NCBI GenBank assembly: GCA_027625915.1
Contig: JANTQA010000032.1
Span: 7,626,001 to 7,690,000 of the forward strand
DNA from: Anaeramoeba flamelloides
Taxonomy: Eukaryota > Metamonada > Anaeramoebidae
DNA length: 64,000 bases
Direction of reading: 5' to 3'
The notes below the pieces were generated by a model. It was not told the DNA's origin. It did no database searches and saw only the letters and a program-made list of their open reading frames with translations. Each line of letters opens with the position of its first letter. Position 1 is the stretch's first letter. The translations under genes and the position numbers were made by a program. Shown in pieces: positions 1 through 11,886 of this stretch.

Positions 1-372
1 GTTTTTTTCCTCCAACAATTCTTAAAAACCCATTAAAAACTTTTGTAGCAATGAAAATAATCAAGAAACTCTTCAAAAATAAGACAAAAAATTTCAAAAT
101 TGATTAAAATTTGGAATTTAATAATATATACTTGATTTTCCTTCACATATTATTATAAATCGTAATCAGACAGCTCATAGCCTTTCCAAAATGTATAATA
201 ACAATACTTTATAAATATAAGAATAAATTTGAGTAATAACTTGCAAAAAAAAAAAAAAAAAACAAGAGGGGAGTGAAACAAAAGAAAATTAGTAATTTAT
301 TTATATAATACAGTTATGAATAAAAATCAAAAAAAAATTATTTTTCAAATTTTCTATTGACAAATTATTAAT
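1..372. other. 3' flank of the receptor gene
   Basis: No gene is visible. This is AT-rich DNA beyond the TAA of the large minus-strand gene, with an 18-base A run near 246-263. It probably holds the 3' untranslated region of that gene. Confidence 0.4.
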
Positions 373-3300
373 TTAATTATTAATGTCATGAGTTAAATAA
401 TTCATTCTGGCCCTTTCAATTTCTTGAGCTAATTCTTCATTAGTTTGAGGGAAGGGCAATTGGTCATCACTGGAAAAGATAGAACTTGAAAAATCGTTTG
501 ATGATGAATTCTGTAATTTAATATCATTACTAATAATTCTATTTGTATTATGAATATCCAGATGCAAACTATTATTAATTTGGTTATTAACATTAGTTTT
601 ATTAAAATTAATATTAATTTCGTTATTAATAATGTTGCCATTTTGATTGTTATTAATAGTGCTTTCAATCATGTTATTGGTTGGGTTATTATTTTCATCA
701 ACATTAACATACTTTTCTTTATTAGAAAAATCGGAATCTGTGCCAACGACTGAAATAAAAGCAACTTTATGTATGGTGTCTGAAAATTTGATAGTGTTAC
801 TTGTCTCTGTTTCATCAAAGTCTTCAAAAGAAAATTGTTCTGATCCAAATTTTACTTTTTTTTTTTTTTTCATTTGATCAATATCTTTGGAATCATTTTG
901 TGTTGTCTTCTTGAGATTATCTTGTTTATTAATATTTTTATTATTATGTCTATTCTTATTAACACTATCCTTTTCATTAATTGAAGAATTGCTTTTTTCA
1001 TCATTATTTTGATTTTTTTGATGAATATAATTATTATTATTTTCGTGATCATTACTATCTCCTTCATCATCATCGTCATCACTATCATTTTTGTTTGGTT
1101 TGGAAAAAAAAGTAATAAAATTAGAAAGATATTTCTGTTTATCTTTTTCATTTTTAATAAAATATGAAATATCTTTTGCACTTTTATTATCATTATCATT
1201 ATCATCATCACCATCACCACCATCATCATCATCATTATTATTATAATTATTATTATTTTTATTATTATTATTATTATTATTTTTATTGTTATCGTGTTTT
1301 TCATTCTTCTTCACATTTTGATTAATACTTCTGATGGTATTGAGATTTGATAATTCTATATCTTGTTTAATTATTCCAGCATTGATCTTGTTGTTATTTT
1401 TAATTTTATTACTAAAAGTTTTTAAAAAAGTTCCAGATTTTTTTCTTATTTTTCCTGAATAAGAAGAATTATTTGAGCGAATTGATTCAATAGATCTTTC
1501 TCGAAGATATCTTAATTTATCTTGACATTTTTCAATTTTTTCTAATAATTGTTTTATTTCTTTTTGATTTTTTGAACTTTCAACTGACAATTGCATAATA
1601 ATCACATTAATGTCTTCCTCATCAGAAAAATCATCAGAATATGAATAGGTTTCTAATTCGATATTATTAATTCCAGAATTCATTATTTGTAAGAGACTAT
1701 TATTATTATCATTAAGATTATTATCATTATTATTAATTATTGAATCCAAATTATACTGGTTATGATTAAAAGTTTTTAAAAAATTATTTATGTCATTATT
1801 CGCATCATCATCAGTTTTGTTAAATTGGTCTTTTTTTAATTTCATTTTTTTATATTCATTTTCTTTTTTTTCACGCAAGCCTATAAATATAAATACTGTA
1901 CTGATTGGAAATAAAACTAATAGAAAGAAATATTCGAAATAACTAATTGTTAAAGAAATTAGAATTACCAAATAAAGGTATAATCCAAAGAAAATTTTAT
2001 TTTCTGAATTCAATCTTTTTTTAATTTTTTTGATTTTTTTTTTACCATCATTTTTTTTTGCATCTTGTACTTTATGATTATTCTCACTATCGTTTAGTGG
2101 ATTTTTAACATATATCAATATCAAAAAAATTATTAAGAGAAATAAAATAAGAAATGATTGATATAATCTAATATCTGTTACAGAATCCTCATTGATAAAT
2201 TTTCGAAAATAAGCGGTTAGTATTATTGAGAATTTAAAAAATAATTCCAAAATTTCCCACCAATAACAATTTGGGTTATAATTTAACCAAAGCCAACCAA
2301 ATCTACGATTTAAATATTTTGATTTAAAATTGCTTTTCTTTGCCTTAAGTATGCAGATTATATAAAATAATGGAATGCATATTATTCCAATAATGAAAAT
2401 AATAATTATAGAAGTTAAATACAATCCCCAATCATCTGCTTTAATATAAAATTTATTGTTGGTTTTTAACAAATATTGGTCTTTTTCTGAATCAAATTTA
2501 AAATCAAAAAAATCAATAATCACAAGCAATAAAGGCAAATATAAATATTTTGTCGTTCTAGTTATAATATAAATAATTTTTGTTTTAAAGGAACCGTGAT
2601 AAAAGGCATTAAAACTTTTTTTTCTCATATATATTTTGCTCGATTGTTGTTTTTGTTGAGTTGATTCTTTTGATACATCCGATTTGTCTGATTCGTTTGA
2701 TTCTTCTGTTTCGCTAGATTCAATTGATTCGTTTTGTTGTTTTGTTTTTTTTGTAATATCGTTGGCGCTGTTGTCGGTATTATCATTATCATTATCATTT
2801 TCGTTATCATTATCATTATCGTTATCATTAGTATTAGTATTAGTAATAGTAGTATTCGTTTTAGTATTAGTTTTAGCCTTCATATTATTAATATTTATAT
2901 TATTATTATTCTTTCTATTTTTTTTATCATTCATGAAATTATATTGAATATATATCCAGGATAAAGCATATATTATTAAAAAAATAAAAGGTGTAAATAG
3001 CGTAATAATAAATTTTGTTAAATAATAAAAATTTTTATTACATTCTTGATATAGAAATAAACTGATTTCAAAATTAAACAGTGAGGCAAAGATACGAAAC
3101 CAACCTTGTAGAAAAAGAGGCCACTCTAATTTTAAAGTAATAAGTGCACTAAATAATTGCAAAAAAGTGAATAATACTGATTTAATAATTGAATTTTTTT
3201 TTTGAAAGAAAAACCAAATATAAAAATTATTTTTATTCTGATCCTTTTGAAAACGATGATAAATCTTTTTTAAGGATATTAAAAGAATAATGACAGTTAC

Positions 3301-6300
3301 AAAAAGGAAAAGGATCAAAATAACAATTTCAGTAACGGTGGGGCATTCCATGCAATTTAAATTTAACATGAACCAATTAATGCGGCAGGAGAGGCAGCTA
3401 TCCGTTGGGTCTCTTCCAAAGATACATTCATTGCCACCCAGACAGCCGATTTCCACCGAGCATTTTGTGCAAGAGGACATGTGCTTTTGGTTATTAAAGG
3501 TGTTGGTGGGGCATTTTTGGCAAGACTTGCATTCGCCGTTTTTATAATACCCCTCCTCGCATGGAATGCATGTGTCTCTTTTATTATTAGACTGGAAGCC
3601 GTCTAGGCATTTTGTGCATCCCGTGGAGGAACTATTTGAAGAAATGTGATTTATTGGGCACGCGAGGCAATCGTCAATCGATGTTGCGCCGGTTTTGGGA
3701 TTATATGTGCCGATGGGGCACTCGATGCAAAAGTCTATCGACGAAATGCCAGTGCTTGGGTTGTATGTCCCCTCTGGGCAAGCATGGCAATTCTGCGTCG
3801 AGGTGGATCCTGCAATGCTTGAATATGTCCCCGAGGGGCATTGGATGCATTCGGATGCACTCGTGGATCCACTGAGGGCATTGAAGGTGCCCGTGCTACA
3901 CTGCAGGCACGCAGTTAATTTTTCTCGATCGCCATATGTGCCCGCGGGGCATATTGTACAATTGCTTGATCCCTCACTGGGCGAATAATATCCCTTTGCA
4001 CAGTCACTACACGTTTCTGAATAGCTTTTCGTTTTAAACGATTCCAAATAATAGGTCCCCTTGGGACATATCTCACATTCTTTTTCAATTGAGAGATAAT
4101 ATCCGAATTTGCAGCCATAAAACCCAAATGTTAAGAAGATGCCATCATATTTGCCTCCTTGATAATCGGGGAAAACTGCGTTATGCGAAGTTTGGAAATC
4201 ATCCTTTTTTCTAGAATAGCCAACAATCAAGATCCTACCCTCGCCAGTGGTATTCTTTGAAATATCAAAATTATATATATTATCTGATCCAATGGAATAA
4301 TTCTTGAATAATTTATTCGTTGTCGAATTTATATAGGTGAAAAAGCTTCCTTCTCCATAATAATGCATTACTAATTTTTGTTGTTTTTGCTTCAATTTTT
4401 GAATATCCATTAATTTTGTTTTCATTTTGTTCTTGGATATATTTCTTATTTCGATTTCCATTTCTCTTTTTGTTTTGAATTTCATTTCATTTTTTTGAAA
4501 CACTTTCATTATTTTCTTGTTCTTTTTTGTGTTTGGATCTGCTTTGATTTCTTTCATTTCCTTTGTTTCTTTCATTTCCTTTGTTTCCTTTGTTTCCTTC
4601 GTTTCCTTCGTTTCCTTCGTTTCCTTCGTTTCTTTCGTTTCTTTGGTTCCATTTGTACCATATTTATTAATTTGGTTATTTTTCTTATTTTGATTATCAT
4701 GTTTATTACTTTTTATAAAAATGGATTGTTTTTGTTTGTCATCATTAAAAATGTCGCCCCTTCCAATAATTGCATATGACTCAACTTGGTTTTCTGAATT
4801 GTATTGTAATTTAATATTATAAATTTCAACATTTTTGTTTTTTTTTCCAAAATAACTACTGTAGACTATATTTTCCTTCATATAATCATAAATGATGATT
4901 ATTCCTTCAAATTTTGAAGTACCACTATTAATTTTACAACGTTGAAACGCATCTTCAGTTGTGTAAAAATCTAGAGCATTCGTGCTACCAACAATATAAA
5001 TATGATTATTATCAGGATCTAAAGCTGAAGAATAGAAATTAACATCACCATTGTACTCAAAGCGTTTCTCTAATTCAGTCTCAAATTCCGAAACGTCAAA
5101 AATCTTTAAAAAACCAACTTCTTTATTTGAACCCAAATTTATGTTGCATACTAAAAATAAATTATCATCGTGCGAGTGGACCATATTAGTGGTTGGTTTT
5201 GATATATAGTTGGTGTCATCATAATCTGCATGGAATAAACTGTTTATACACGATCCGTCAAAGGTTAGACTAAAACAAAGTGTATCAGTATTATAAAAAT
5301 TAGTAGAATTATAATAAGCTCCTTGGTTACCACAAAGATAATAACGGTCATCCGCTTTTGTGATTCCAAAAACTATAATTTTTTTTTTTTTTTGAAAATT
5401 TGTATTATTTTAATATTGTATGTTACATTACAAAGCATTAAAAAAAGTTTTAAAAGTTCATTAAATTATTAAATAAATTAAAAAAAAAAAAGCAAAGCAC
5501 TCTAAGGCACTCCCATCATATTAAATATATATTATCTGGGTTTATTGTGTTTGTGTTTTAAATTTTTAATGTGATTTTCATCATTTTTTTTTTTTTTTTT
5601 GAAATGATATTTTAATTATCGTTAATTTTTGAAGGTTAAAATGTAAATAGAAAAAAAAATGTCACAGAAATAGGTGTTTTTTTCAAAATACAGGCTTTTT
5701 GTAAATAGGTGTCTATATATCAACTCGAGTATCATTTATATCATTATATTTTTTTTTGAACATATTTTGAAAATTATATATTTTGTACTACTTGGGAATT
5801 GGTATTAAAAGAAAAGTTGAGGTGTAATCAAAAATAATCCAGAAAATAACCTTAAGGTAAATATAATTGAGCTTATCTCGATTTTAATGTTGCTAAGGAT
5901 TATTTTAAAATATGCTACTTTTCCATTTTAGAAACTTTTTTTTCAATATTAAAGTTTAAATTGAATATCATTAACAAATCTTCTTTCGATAGATTCTATC
6001 TTTGGAGTTGCCATAAATAGAACATAAGATAATATCATAAATTGTAAGGTTAATGTTCCAAAAGTGCTTTTATGAAAATAAGATGAGAAAATTTAAAGTG
6101 GCGGTTTTAATGTCTTGAAACGTAAAATAGTAAATGTGAAATATCTATAATCCCTTTTTTGATCACTTTTCAAATTATCTGTTGGGAATCTTCATATTCA
6201 AAACCAAAAATAAATTGTATTGGAAATTATAAATTTCGTTTTTCCGAGAAAATTCAACAAAATCCATAAATTAAGTTGAATATAGAACATTAAAATTTGA

Positions 6301-7757
6301 AAAAGCATGAAAATTCTTAAACTTGGAGCTTCTTAAAAATGTTTGAATCAGTTAAACAAGAATAAATAAAAAAATTTTATTGTTATTCTCCTTTAACAAA
6401 CCGGGTTTACATTGGCAAAACAAACTTTAAAACAAAAAAACAAAGCGAAAATATTGGAAGATGGTTCATTTTTAAAAGTACAAAAGTTGACAGAATATTT
6501 CCATTACCTTTTGAAAAAGCAAATCACAGAAATCACAGAAACCTTCATCTTAAATTTTGATAACCCTTTTGATTTTTATTTCTCACAAGCTAATTTAGTC
6601 ACTTTGGTGTTTTACTAATTCTAAATTAGTTTTACAGATGTGTATCATAAATGATAAACTTTGAAATTAATATAAACTAGAAGATTTTAGGTTTCTCTTA
6701 TAAATTGTTATTAAAATGATTTTCTAGAAGGAGTTTTAATAGCGTTAAAAGATCCCTTTTTCAAATTTGATAAAATGCTTTTTTTTTAACCGAAAAATAA
6801 TTGTTTATTGCTACAAAGAAAATTTAATTTCTATTTTTTTCGGCAAGTATAAGAAGATTTGGTTTAAGTTTAGATGTAAAAACCTTTACTCTGTGGAAAA
6901 GAAAAATGATTCCTGATAAAAAAATTAAATTTAAAAATTAAAACTTTCGGTTGGTTGTATTTAGCTTCTTTTCCCCTCAGATATAATAAAAAAAATCAAA
7001 AAGTTTGATGAATGAATCATTGAACAAAAAAAAAATTGTGTTTTTGTTATTTTGAAGACTACAGAAGTTTTAAATATTAAAATCAAAATTTTGATCTTTG
7101 AAAAAAACGACAAAATTTGATGATATAAATTATTTTTATGACGAATCAACGATTAATAGTTATCATGATTATTATTAGTTTATTGAAAACTATATTATTG
7201 AAACTAACATATTTATTAAATTTTGAGAAAAAAATTAAAAATTAATTTCAAAATTCCTCTTTATAATTAAACACAAATTGCAAAATAAATTGTAATGATA
7301 TGAATATTTTTTGTTATTATTTTTTTATTATGTTGTAAATAATTATTATTCGACTAGTTACATCTTAAATTTAACATACATATTTTTCTAACTTTAGATA
7401 TTTTCAATTTTGTTTTTTACATTTAGTGTTGGTATTGTTAATTTTTAAAAAAAAATTTTCTTTTTTTGAAATGTTTGACTTTTGAAAAATATTTTATGTG
7501 CAAACTATTAATTAATTAGTTAAATAAATAGGAGGTGTGTGAAAATTTTGAATTATAATTATAAAAAAGTTATAATCCAGACGAGTATGCAACTTAATTT
7601 CAACATTTATATTCATAATTTTATTATGTGGTTTTTGTTTCTATTAATTTTTTTTTGTTTCAATTTATTGTTTTTTTTTTTTTCTTGTCATTTTTTTGTT
7701 TATTTCTATTAATTCATTTTCCTTGTTATGTTATCTTTTATAAAATTAAACAAACAA

Positions 7758-7789
<32 letters not shown>

Positions 7790-9600
7790 ATAACTCTTAT
7801 ACTGCAATAAGTACAAATAAAGAAAAATTAAAAAAACAGAAAGAAAAAAAATATATTTTATTACCTTCAAACGAAGCACCCCAACAAGCATATGTTGACC
7901 ATATTATCTCTGAACCATCATTTGATATTTTGGTTACAAACCCTTGGTTCTCGTTCTCTTTCCGAATACATGCCTTCTCTGCGCAAGATTCTGATACTGG
8001 ATAAGTATAATTTGGAGCGTAATATTCATCAAAAACGCTTTTGACTCCAAATGAGGAACCTGAAAAAACGATCTGGTCATCCTCTGAAAAGGAAAACGTA
8101 TAAATATAATCACAATAAGACGATCCAATAAAAGTCGTGAATATTATATTTCCATTTTCGTGGTTCATTTTCAGAATTAAACCATCAGTATTATTTTCAG
8201 CTTTTGTGGCATTATATTGTAAATTTGTCAGATAGTTCGATTCCTGAAAAAAATCAGCCGAGTTTGAAAAGCCGACAGAAACACTATTAGATTCGGAATC
8301 GTATTGAGTCGACAGTAATTGATCCCGGAGGTTGCCTCCAATAAATGTCGAATATGTAGGATCTAATAAAATTGGTGAGCCATGATCAATATATTGGTAA
8401 TTATTATCATTTTGATCGATGTGGTATTTGACTAAATACTGATCCTTTGTTAATTTTGATATCTCATAATGGCCTTTGATGGGGATTCCATTTTGGAAAA
8501 ACAAAGGAACACTTTCTTTTAAGAATATCTTTGATTCATTTTGGATTTTTTGTTTTTTGTTTGTTTTTTTGCTTTTGTTTTTGTTTTTGTTTTTGTTTTT
8601 GTTTGTGTGCTGTATTTTGTTTGTGTTTGTGTTTGTGTTTTTGTTTGTATTTGTATTTGTATTTGTAAATTCTAATTCTCCATTTTCGTTTAGCCGAATT
8701 GCCGATTTTGTTTCATAAATCAGTTGATAATATTCGAGGGAATTTAAATTTGGTAAATAAGTATTTGACTTGATTTTTTGTGTTTTTTCATCAATAAGGA
8801 ATTGGGTAGTGATATTGTATTTTTCCCAATGATAATAAATTGAATCTAAATTGTCATTCTTGTTGTGAGTTTTTTGTTTTTTGTCGGGATGGGAGTTGGG
8901 TGTTAATTTTTTATTACCAACCCCAAAACAATCATCTTTGTTCTCAAAAATCTCAATTTTGCCCAAATGAGGTAGTTTCACTCTGACAAAGTTGTTCGAT
9001 TGGTGAAGAATTAAAATAGCAGATTTTTGGAAAGAAAATGTTGCTTCGTTGGCAATATGAACATGATACCTGATCTTTTGTGCTGGTTCGATTGGGTTAC
9101 GAAGAAAAATTGGGTTTGTTTGTGTTTGCCCGTAATTGGTTGTTGGTGGAAATCTAAGTTCAAGTAATTGCACAAATTCGATTTGTGGTGAAAAAAAAGA
9201 AAAAACACGATTAAAGATCAAACAAAAAGGATTAGGTTTTGCTCAAAAATTAATATTTTTTATTTTTTATTTTTATCCCAACATTTTAACAACCAGAGAA
9301 TATTTTTATCCGAAAACTGGTTTTTGTCTCAATTTTGTCTGTTTTTTTGTTTATTCAGGTTTTTTCGAACAAAAAAAAAAAAAAAAAAAAAAATTATATT
9401 GGTAGTTAAAGATAAAGGTGATGAATAGCAAACCTTTGAAAAACTTGTTTTGGTCTGTGGTTGGGAGTTGGTTTCAAGAAGGAAGTAGAAGGATATAATC
9501 CAAGATGTGAGTTTGAGATCTTATCTGAACATAAGAAAGTGAAAAAGAGAAGAAAAAAGGAAAAAAAAAGATAAATTGGAATAGACTTTCTTTTTTTCAT
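373..9600 (-). CDS. Large receptor-like membrane protein: beta-propeller repeats, ephrin-receptor-like Cys-rich repeats, multi-pass membrane domain
   Basis: Three exons, 9600-9434, 9153-7865 and 5372-373, with GT-AG introns of 280 and 2492 bp, encode 2151 residues; the spliced length is an exact multiple of three. Exon 1 starts at an ATG and encodes a signal peptide (about residues 1-24). Exon 2 and the start of exon 3 carry an NYGQ segment followed by SBBP-type beta-propeller repeats (FIGGN, TTFIGSS). A KET-repeat linker lies near residue 740. About residues 900-1160 hold tandem GCC2/GCC3 (ephrin-receptor-like) repeats with CPxGTY signatures. Several hydrophobic segments follow (about 1165-1650), then a tail of about 500 residues with a coiled coil and Asn/Asp-rich runs. 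Family knowledge suggests a surface protein with an extracellular N-terminus; ligand and signalling output are unknown. Exon 2 alone has no ATG, which supports the upstream signal-peptide exon. Exon joins are inferred from frame, not transcripts. Confidence 0.85.
5373..7864 (-). other. Intron 2 of the receptor gene
   Basis: This 2.5 kb intron begins with GTAATA (donor at 7864-7863) and ends with TATAG (AG at 5374-5373). Joining its flanks restores frame (phase 1) in the beta-propeller region. It contains no convincing coding sequence. A GGCACTCTA-like motif near 5495 resembles the end of the repeat clusters at 11.7 and 43.3 kb, and a dinucleotide tract lies at 7757-7789. Confidence 0.75.
7757..7789. 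repeat. (TA)n/(TG)n microsatellite
   Basis: A run of TA dinucleotides passes directly into a run of TG dinucleotides inside the large intron of the receptor gene. Confidence 0.9.
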
Positions 9601-11159
9601 TGAGAAATCTTTTGTACAGAAGTCCTTCTCTTTTTTGCTCCCAAAAATATATTATTTGGTTGTAAAAAAATTATTACTTTTGAAAAAAAAAAAAATGAAT
9701 CTCTTTTGTGACTGAAATGGGAACTAACTGTAAAAATGAAGATCCTTCCTAATACTTTCAAAGTTGTTTGTTTCTTTAGGAAAGGTACAACACAAATTGT
9801 TATTTTCAAATTTTACTGATTAAAAACAACAAAAAGAGAATTTTGTTCGAGAATATTTTGGAAATAAACAAATATGAAAATTTTTCCAAATTAGGCAGTT
9901 GGATTTTTCACAAAGTTTTTTTTTAATTTGATTTTAAAGGTAAATGTGGAAATTTCCAAAAACTAATTCATTGAGTACTGTTACCCAAAAAACAAAACCT
10001 CAGAAAGGATCTTGAAATTAGACACAATAACAAGAAACTGAACTAACAATTTTCATTCAAAGATTTTTTTCTCAAAACAATTTTTTGATTGATTTCAAAG
10101 ATACGACTTTTTTAGAGGCTTTGAGAAAAACATAATTTTCTATTTCCTTTGTTATATTTTTTTGAAAAATTGATTGCCTACCAAAATCATTTTCTCATGA
10201 TTTTCTTTCCAAAACAAGAAGTTACAATCTTTTAATTTCTTACACTTCAAATGATAGTGAGATTGTTGCTATTTGAAATTTAAAATTAATCAACTTTTTT
10301 CATCTGATCTTTTTTCAATTCTCTAAGCTTTCTTTTCTCTTAGAATTTCCAACAAGAACAAAACACATCACCACATATTATGGAAATCAACTTCTGATAA
10401 AAAAGAAGTCACCAACTCCAATTTATAATCTTAAAATTTTTCGGGTATATCAAAAAACAAGAAGAGATTTTGAAAATTTTTTTCCGTAACAATTCAAAAA
10501 TGTGCAGTTAAAATTTAAGGTTTGTTGAATGTTTTGAAAGTAAACACATTCCAATTTGAAGTTTATAGAAAAAACTAAAGATTGTTTTGAGCTATTAAAC
10601 CTCCTCAAAAATGAATTTTAAAAACAATCACAAGCCAAAATTCTTCTTAAAACACAAAAACTCAATTTGTCAAGTTTTTTATCTTATGAAGATCAATTAA
10701 GTTGTTAAAAACAACTTTGATGTTTCTGAAAAGTTTTAAGGTTAGCTAAATAAATCAATATTCTGGTTTGGTGTCCCCTGAAGACTGAAATACAATATAC
10801 TGCTAAATTCCAACAAATTTTTTACATTTTTTTCTTCTTTTTTTATTTTGGAAATTTTTCTGTAAACTATGAAGATTTTTATTACTCTAAATATAAAGAA
10901 ACGTTATAAAAATTCATAGGCCTTAGAAACAATCCTTGGAAATTCTTCTTTTACAAGTATAGTTTTTGGATTTAAAAAAAAAATAATAAGTGGGACAAAA
11001 AATGTTTTTGAACTATTTTCAAATTTTTCTTGAGAGCTCAGAAATATGGATTAAAAGTGAGTGGATTAAAGGAAAGGTAAAATATTGGAAATATTGTTTT
11101 TTTGGGGTACCCGAATGAAAATTAAAATAAAACAATTATTTTTTATTGTATTTATAATA
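9601..11159. other. Gene-free region upstream of the receptor gene
   Basis: AT-rich DNA with only short open frames that lack an ATG or any recognisable domain. The receptor promoter should lie near 9601-9800, but no distinct motif is visible. Confidence 0.4.
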
Positions 11160-11730
11160 TTTAACGGAGTCGTTGTTAGTTCTTCTAATTTGCCGTTAGG
11201 TTTTTTTTTAATTTGAGAAATAAATAGAAAATTTATATAAAACTTCTGTTTATTTCTCAAATCAAAAAATAACCAGGTACTTTACATTATTCAAAAGAAT
11301 TGAGTAAAATCCATGATTTTTCTCTATTTCTTTGAATTAAACAAAACCACCGTTATATTTTCTTGAGTTTTCTGTTTCTTTGAAAAATCTATTGATTTTC
11401 GTTCGTTTTTTTTTTGAGTTTTCTATTTATTATGAAAATCAATAGATTTCCGTTGGTTTTTTTTTTACTTTAGAAATAAACCGAAAATTTTAATAAATTT
11501 TCTGTTTGTTTCTAAAGTAAAAAAAAAAAAACCGAACACTTCATAAATAAAATTGAAAACATCAAAAAAACCTAGAACACTCGAAATTAAACAGAAAACC
11601 TCATGAAAACCGTCGCTAGGTTTTCCATAATTTAAAAGAATTGAGTTAAATCTTTAATTTTACTCTATTCTTTTCAATAATGGAAAAGCTAGGCACTTGA
11701 CGGCACTCTACGGTACTTGATGACACCCCA
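11160..11730. repeat. Cluster of hairpins linked by GTTAGG motifs
   Basis: The stretch holds successive hairpins whose arms read roughly TTTxAGAAATAAAxxGAAAA and its complement (for example around 11205-11265 and 11465-11525). They are joined by CGTTAGGTTTT or CGCTAGGTTTT segments and end in GGCACTCTACGG. A related cluster lies at 43010-43295. Several different palindromes share the same linkers, so this is a composite repeat and not a single hairpin. The family is unknown to me. Confidence 0.65.
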
Positions 11731-11837
11731 CACAGTCCTAAAATATTTATTTAGAAATATTTATTAAAGACCCAAAAATAAGTTTATTACTCACCAGGGT
11801 TAATAAATATGTTGTAACGCCTTTTTTCTTATAATAT

Positions 11838-11839
<2 letters not shown>

Positions 11840-11875
<36 letters not shown>

Positions 11876-11886
11876 TATATATATTA
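11840..11886. repeat. (AT)n microsatellite
   Basis: A nearly pure run of AT dinucleotides of about 45 bases. Confidence 0.95.

Noticed and set aside
870-1304. Long open frame rich in Ile/Met opposite or beside the receptor tail
   Set aside because: It is a shifted reading of the Asn/Asp-codon repeats of the receptor's disordered tail and has no domain of its own.
3290-3988. Plus-strand open frames with Cys, His and Pro residues
   Set aside because: They are antisense readings of the GCC2/GCC3 repeats of the minus-strand gene.
9136-9405. Plus-strand 89-codon frame
   Set aside because: It overlaps exon 2 and intron 1 of the receptor on the other strand and has no recognisable protein features.
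11160-11730. GTTAGG motifs as interstitial telomere repeats
   Set aside because: The motif is embedded in longer hairpin linkers and is never tandem, so it does not look telomeric.
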